A stretch of DNA of 64,000 nt from positions 276,019-340,018 of the forward strand of contig NZ_JACFQG010000003.1 in the NCBI RefSeq assembly GCF_016101585.1, in the 5' to 3' direction. Source of the stretch: Bifidobacterium polysaccharolyticum. Lineage in GTDB: Bacteria; Actinomycetota; Actinomycetes; Actinomycetales; Bifidobacteriaceae. Of the stretch, positions 60,246 through 64,000 are shown one piece after another (within the stretch, counting starts at the first letter, position 1; the number at the start of each line of letters is the position of its first letter). Position numbers and translations under genes: made by a program. The notes under the pieces are model-generated. The model had not been told where the DNA came from. It saw only the letters and a program-made list of their open reading frames with translations, and did not search any database.

Positions 60246-61610
60246 ATGATCACACGTGACGAGGTCCTGGAGACCAACGACATGATTGACCGGGAGCGCC
60301 TGGACGTGCGCACCATCACTATGGGCATCAGCCTGTTGGACTGCGCCAGCCAGGATGTGGACATGCTCTGTCGGAACATTCATCGCAGGATCGTCTCCCT
60401 GGCCGGCGACCTGGTGTCCACTGGGGACTCCATCGCCCGCGAATACGGCATTCCCATCGTCAACAAGCGCATCACCGTCACCCCCATCTCTCTGGTGGCC
60501 GCCGGAGCCTGCCACACCGTGGAGGATTATGTAACCGTGGCCAAGGCCCTGGATCGCTCGGCCCAGGAGGTCGGGGTCAACTTGATTGGTGGTTACTCGG
60601 CCCTGGTCGGCAAGGGCATGACCCCGGCCGAGCGGCTCTTGATCAAGTCCCTGCCCAGGGCGCTGAGCCAGACGGAACGGGTCTGCGCCAGCGTCAACGT
60701 GGGCTCCACCAGGACGGGCATCGATATGGATGCCGTAGCCCTTATGGGCCGGGTCGTCAAGGCCACCGCCGAGAGCACCGCCGACTCGGACAGCTCGGGC
60801 TGCACCAAGCTGGTGGTCTTCTGCAACGCCCCGGACGACAACCCCTTCATGGCCGGCGGTTTCCACGGGGTCAGCCAGGGGTCGGCCGTCATCAACGTGG
60901 GGGTTTCCGGGCCCGGCGTGGTCAAGACCGCCCTGGAATCAGCCAAGGGAGCGGACTTCGGACAGCTCTGCGAGACCATCAAGCGCACGGCTTTCAAGAT
61001 CACCCGGGTGGGGCAGCTGGTGGCCCAGGAGGCCAGCCGTCGCCTGGACGTGCCTTTCGGGATCATCGATCTGTCCCTGGCGCCCACCCCTGAGGTGGGG
61101 GACTCGGTGGGCGAAGTCCTGCAGACCATGGGCCTGGAGCAGGTGGGCGCCCCAGGTACCACTGCGGCCCTGGCCATCCTCAACGATCAGGTCAAGAAGG
61201 GCGGCATCATGGCTTCCAGTTCGGTGGGCGGGCTGTCCGGGGCCTTCATTCCCGTGTCCGAGGATGCCGCCATGATCCAGGCTGCGCAAGAGGGGAGCCT
61301 GACCCTGGAGAAGCTTGAGGCCATGACCTGCGTCTGCTCGGTGGGGCTGGACATGATCCCCATCCCCGGGGACACCTCTGCGGAGTCCATTGCCGGCCTT
61401 ATCGCCGACGAGGCGGCCATCGGCATGATCAACCAGAAGACCACCGCAGTCAGGGTCATTCCTGTCATCGGCAAGAAGGTGGGTGAGTGGGCCGAGTTCG
61501 GCGGGCTCATGGGCGGCGGCCCGGTCGTGCCCGTCAATACCCGCTCCTGCGCAGACTTCGTCAATCGGGGCGGACACATCCCGGCGCCCATCCACAGTTT
61601 CAAGAACTGA
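60246..61610 (+). CDS. PFL-family UPF0210 (DUF711) protein
   Basis: A 454-residue protein of the DUF711/UPF0210 family, related in fold to pyruvate formate-lyase. Conserved regions include [16 protein letters not shown] near 28, [17 protein letters not shown] near 60-75, [19 protein letters not shown] near 272-290 and [16 protein letters not shown] near 322. No catalytic glycyl-radical motif is evident. AGGAGGCAG precedes the ATG. It follows the ACT gene. The biochemical function is unknown; the pair is conserved. Confidence 0.93.
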   Translation: MITRDEVLETNDMIDRERLDVRTITMGISLLDCASQDVDMLCRNIHRRIVSLAGDLVSTGDSIAREYGIPIVNKRITVTPISLVAAGACHTVEDYVTVAKALDRSAQEVGVNLIGGYSALVGKGMTPAERLLIKSLPRALSQTERVCASVNVGSTRTGIDMDAVALMGRVVKATAESTADSDSSGCTKLVVFCNAPDDNPFMAGGFHGVSQGSAVINVGVSGPGVVKTALESAKGADFGQLCETIKRTAFKITRVGQLVAQEASRRLDVPFGIIDLSLAPTPEVGDSVGEVLQTMGLEQVGAPGTTAALAILNDQVKKGGIMASSSVGGLSGAFIPVSEDAAMIQAAQEGSLTLEKLEAMTCVCSVGLDMIPIPGDTSAESIAGLIADEAAIGMINQKTTAVRVIPVIGKKVGEWAEFGGLMGGGPVVPVNTRSCADFVNRGGHIPAPIHSFKN

Positions 61611-61625
61611 GCGTGCACGCATGAT

Positions 61626-61814
61626 TCAGCGGTCGCCGGGTTCGGGTCCGAACAGGAGGATGTCGTCGGGCCGGTAGTTGACCTCGATGTAGAGCTTGCC
61701 GGCCTGGTCGACGCCGGCTTGGTTGCACAGGCGGCCCAAGACTTAGCTGATGAGTTTCGCCATAAGTGTTTCAACCAGCCCAGATCCCTGTCCGACGTGG
61801 CATCCTCCAGAGCC
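61626..61814 (-). pseudogene. Decayed 3' fragment of an unrecognised gene
   Basis: Reading the minus strand gives a stop-interrupted frame. After an in-frame TAA (61743-61745), the segment LGRLCNQAGVDQAGKLYIEV continues to YRPDDILLFGPEPGDR and ends at TGA. Before the stop, a short part reads VETLMAKLIS. It looks like the C terminus of a lost gene. There is no start codon or ribosome binding site. I do not recognise the family. The surrounding 61611-61955 region otherwise holds only a hairpin. Confidence 0.35.
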
Positions 61815-61843
61815 CGGTCAGAGGTCTGAAAGTGGCTTTGTCC

Positions 61844-61902
61844 ACCTCGGCCGTGCTGGCCATCGCCGATTTTAGCGAAGGAGACAGCACGGCCGAGGTT
61901 TT
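61844..61902 (+). terminator. Strong hairpin with T run
   Basis: A 14-bp perfect stem (61845-61858 with 61885-61898) with a 26-nt loop is followed by TTTTCC. It could terminate the ACT/UPF0210 transcript 230 nt downstream of its stop. Confidence 0.75.
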
Positions 61903-61955
61903 CCTATGCACGAAGGGGCTCACGGAGCCGTGAACCATGGAACCGCAGATGGGAT

Positions 61956-63917
61956 TTATTCAGTGTCCCAGTTTTCCCAGAGGCGTCCGTCGAAGTCCAG
62001 ACGGCCCAGCTTGTTCGATGCCCAGTTCCCTTTGGACTTGAGGATTGTGACCCCTCCCACGGTGTAATCTTTTATCAGGAGGCCTTCATGGTCCCTTACC
62101 TGGTTTCCTATGGTGACTGGCCTGCCTGATGGGTCTGTGAAGGCTGTGAAGTTGTTCATATGACCTTCAGGGCTCATCTTATTCCATGATTCCACATGCA
62201 GCCCGTCGATTGTGACCCGCTTCATCCCTTCCAGAGCGTAAATCCGGATGACGCAGTTGACCATGCCTTCCACGTTCGTGTTGACGAAACTGACATCCGT
62301 CATTTCCTGCGTGGTGTCAGCCGTAGCTGTCGAATCCACGTCAATGATGGAAGGAGAAGAGTTGAAAATACAATGGTTCTTGGTCCACCGCCACCACATC
62401 CTGTTGTGGATGACATCGGTATTGCTCACCTGGATTCTGCTTATCGTCCGGGGTCCCCACCCCCACTGGAAGACCGGTCCGTTCTCCACCTTCCAGATGA
62501 CATTGTTGTCGACGCTGACATCGGAGTGATAGAGCTTGATAACATCATCATTGGAATGGAGGAAGGAGTTGCGCAGACTGCTGCCCTTATAGAGTTCGAG
62601 CCCGTCCGTTTGCCAATACCAACCGCCGACCTGCTGGTAGTTGTTCACCTCCATCTGGAAATCCCCGTCTTCATTGCCATACATGACGAAACTGTGGTAT
62701 GGGGGTGTCGCCACGGTGATTCCCCGCATGAGCAGGGTCTGTTTGGGGCCGGATTGGGGCGATTGGAACTGAAGCATCTTCACGCAGCTGCTCCAACAGT
62801 TCCCCTTGCCTGCAGCAAGGTGCTTGTAACCATCCGTGGTGTCGGCCTCGTAGACGTATTGCTCACCGGACAGTACCCCGTAACCGGTGATTCTGAAGTC
62901 AGTATCACTGGTTGACAGGAATTTGAAAGCCCCTTTGACATAGGCTCCGGGGGCCAGGTATATCCATCGGACGTTTGCAAGTTCGCTGCGGTATTGGCCG
63001 CCCATGTAATAAGTGCCCGGCGCGAAGTAAAGGGTGTCCACATGATCGGGCAGGCTCTCAAGCTCCTCTCTGGTCAGTTTGCCTGGCTTGGGTAAGTAGA
63101 CGTTCTCGGCTTCCTTGTCCGGAACCAGGCCGTCTTCCCTGCTTGTGTCCATCTTGGGTTGGGCGAAGACCATCATGGCGTTGCGGGGTTCGGTCTCCAC
63201 GCGGCTGGCCCCGCCGGCCGGGCTCATGGTCAGGTGGCCGGATCCTGCCGTGTTGTCGTTGTAGACGGTCACCTGCTGGGGCTGGAATTCCACCGAGAAC
63301 CGGTAACCGGTCCGGGCGTAAGGAACAGTGATCCGTACCGTATGATCGTCCACCAGCTTTTTGTCGAAGCCCAAGCCTGTTGGTCGGATGGTCACCTGGT
63401 CGGCAGAATTGATGGTCTGGCCAGTGTCCAGACTTACCTCGATCAAGGCATCGGCTGCATACTCGAAGGTTGACCAGGACATGCTCATGTCGTTGTTGGC
63501 GGCGAACTCGGCACCGTCTTCCTCTGTGTAGCCGATTTTGGAGTTGCCTGATCGAGGCAGGCTGAGGTAAGTGAAGGAATCGAACTTATTTGCGGGGGTT
63601 TTTGCCGGGGCCACCTTCATGGAGTAGAAGGGGGACTGGCGGACGGCCTGGTCCTTGACGGGGGCGTCCGCCTGCTTTTCGGCATTATCCTGCCACCAGG
63701 TGTGGAGGGTTTCCGTATCAGCCGTCTTGGCACCTCGCGAAAAGGGGAGGCGAATGGAACCTGCGGCCGGCCCACTCGGAATCAAGGCCGCTCCTACAAT
63801 GGCCAGGGCGGCCACCATAGCACCTATCGTCACTGCCAAGAGGATCCATCTATGTCCAGGTCTGTCCTCGTGATCCATCTTCTTATCCTCTTTTCCGTTC
63901 TCGGGTTCTTTCTCCAT
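61956..63917 (-). CDS. GH49 dextranase-like glycoside hydrolase, membrane-anchored
   Basis: A 653-residue enzyme. A short charged cytoplasmic tail and one hydrophobic anchor (WILLAVTIGAMVAALAIVGAALI, residues about 24-46) precede a beta-sandwich N domain and a beta-helix catalytic domain (about 270-620). The catalytic signature of family GH49 is clear: Asp438 in WQTDGLEL and Asp457-Asp458 in HSNDDVIKL, with the same spacing (+19, +20) as in fungal dextranase Dex49A. GH49 enzymes cut alpha-1,6 or alpha-1,4 glucans such as dextran or pullulan. No sorting signal is present. An ATG at 63875 is an alternative start. It follows the end of another minus-strand gene. Confidence 0.85.
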   Translation of the reverse strand: MEKEPENGKEDKKMDHEDRPGHRWILLAVTIGAMVAALAIVGAALIPSGPAAGSIRLPFSRGAKTADTETLHTWWQDNAEKQADAPVKDQAVRQSPFYSMKVAPAKTPANKFDSFTYLSLPRSGNSKIGYTEEDGAEFAANNDMSMSWSTFEYAADALIEVSLDTGQTINSADQVTIRPTGLGFDKKLVDDHTVRITVPYARTGYRFSVEFQPQQVTVYNDNTAGSGHLTMSPAGGASRVETEPRNAMMVFAQPKMDTSREDGLVPDKEAENVYLPKPGKLTREELESLPDHVDTLYFAPGTYYMGGQYRSELANVRWIYLAPGAYVKGAFKFLSTSDTDFRITGYGVLSGEQYVYEADTTDGYKHLAAGKGNCWSSCVKMLQFQSPQSGPKQTLLMRGITVATPPYHSFVMYGNEDGDFQMEVNNYQQVGGWYWQTDGLELYKGSSLRNSFLHSNDDVIKLYHSDVSVDNNVIWKVENGPVFQWGWGPRTISRIQVSNTDVIHNRMWWRWTKNHCIFNSSPSIIDVDSTATADTTQEMTDVSFVNTNVEGMVNCVIRIYALEGMKRVTIDGLHVESWNKMSPEGHMNNFTAFTDPSGRPVTIGNQVRDHEGLLIKDYTVGGVTILKSKGNWASNKLGRLDFDGRLWENWDTE

Positions 63918-63930
63918 TCTGTTTATTTGT

Positions 63931-64000
63931 TTATTTGTTGTTGTTGAGGTTGACTCCGATGGTGTCCATGTTCTTTTGGAAGGAGTTGTAGACGTCCTGT
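63931..64000 (-). CDS. 3' end of an upstream gene (partial)
   Basis: The last 70 bp encode the C terminus QDVYNSFQKNMDTIGVNLNN plus a short tail, ending at TAA, and run off the window edge. It could be a sugar ABC-transporter binding protein, which would suit a neighbour of the GH49 enzyme, but too little is visible to be sure. Confidence 0.5.
   Translation of the reverse strand, partial: QDVYNSFQKNMDTIGVNLNNNK

Noticed and set aside
1..64000. Prophage, insertion sequence or genomic island
   Set aside because: No integrase, transposase, terminase, att-flanked tRNA or terminal inverted repeats were seen; the tRNA pair at 10.4-10.6 kb is flanked by ordinary genes.

Overview
This 64 kb window is a high-GC Gram-positive chromosome segment that reads as a member of the Bifidobacteriaceae, most likely Bifidobacterium. 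The evidence is the actinobacterial gene set (DUF3039, DUF4916 and TM2-domain proteins, a coaD/coiled-coil/yceD/rpmF operon, a G5-domain lytic transglycosylase), a sortase-dependent pilus operon, several sugar operons under LacI- and DeoR-type control, and many promoters that place a -10 box 6-7 nt before the ATG. Species cannot be fixed from the sequence alone; an insect-gut bifidobacterium is only a guess. No prophage, insertion sequence, CRISPR array or rRNA operon was seen, so most of the window is ordinary chromosomal backbone.

Layout. 0-7.2 kb is housekeeping: rpmF, yceD, a coiled-coil protein and coaD on the minus strand, DUF3039, an aldo/keto reductase coupled to nicotinate phosphoribosyltransferase, a membrane protein, RNase PH and an ITP/XTP pyrophosphatase. 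7.4-10.4 kb is one large LPLTG-anchored surface protein of unknown fold. It is followed by a bidirectional terminator and tRNA-Leu(UAG) and tRNA-Thr(CGU). 10.7-15.9 kb holds a GDP-mannose pyrophosphorylase, pgi, rplS with a structured leader, a signal peptidase and RNase HII. 16-21.1 kb is an L-arabinose operon (LacI-type regulator, then araB, araD, araA) with two palindromic operators and a strong terminator.

21.3-26.1 kb is a pilus operon: a backbone pilin (LPLTG), a second pilin with the variant sorting signal LAATG, and an unusually long class C sortase, separated by intergenic hairpins. 26.2-29.6 kb carries an aldo/keto reductase, a membrane-anchored HNH nuclease and a 14-TM drug efflux protein. 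29.9-33.8 kb is pstSCAB for phosphate uptake. 33.9-36.7 kb has an AEC transporter, a small basic protein and a purine permease, followed by about 500 bp with no recognisable gene. 37.4-51.6 kb is a mix of cell-wall enzymes (G5/transglycosylase, L,D-transpeptidase), thioredoxin, hydrolases, nudC, gcvH, an App1-type phosphatase, a prolyl oligopeptidase, leuB, a TM2 protein with tyrosine/proline/glycine repeats, a lipoate ligase with swapped domain order, and a Crp-type regulator. 51.6-61.6 kb has a class A penicillin-binding protein, an Old Yellow Enzyme relative with a lysine-rich tail, a polyprenol-mannose synthase, a DeoR-type regulator with galT-galK, and an ACT protein paired with a PFL-family (UPF0210) protein. 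The right end has a decayed gene fragment, a GH49 dextranase-like membrane-anchored enzyme and the 3' end of one more gene.

No clearly new defence or mobile system was found. The most notable items are the pilus operon with its divided sorting signals and extended sortase, the domain-swapped lipoate ligase next to a gcvH without gcvP/gcvT, the repeated leaderless-promoter signature, the orphan LPLTG surface protein, and structured leaders upstream of rplS and the G5/transglycosylase gene.
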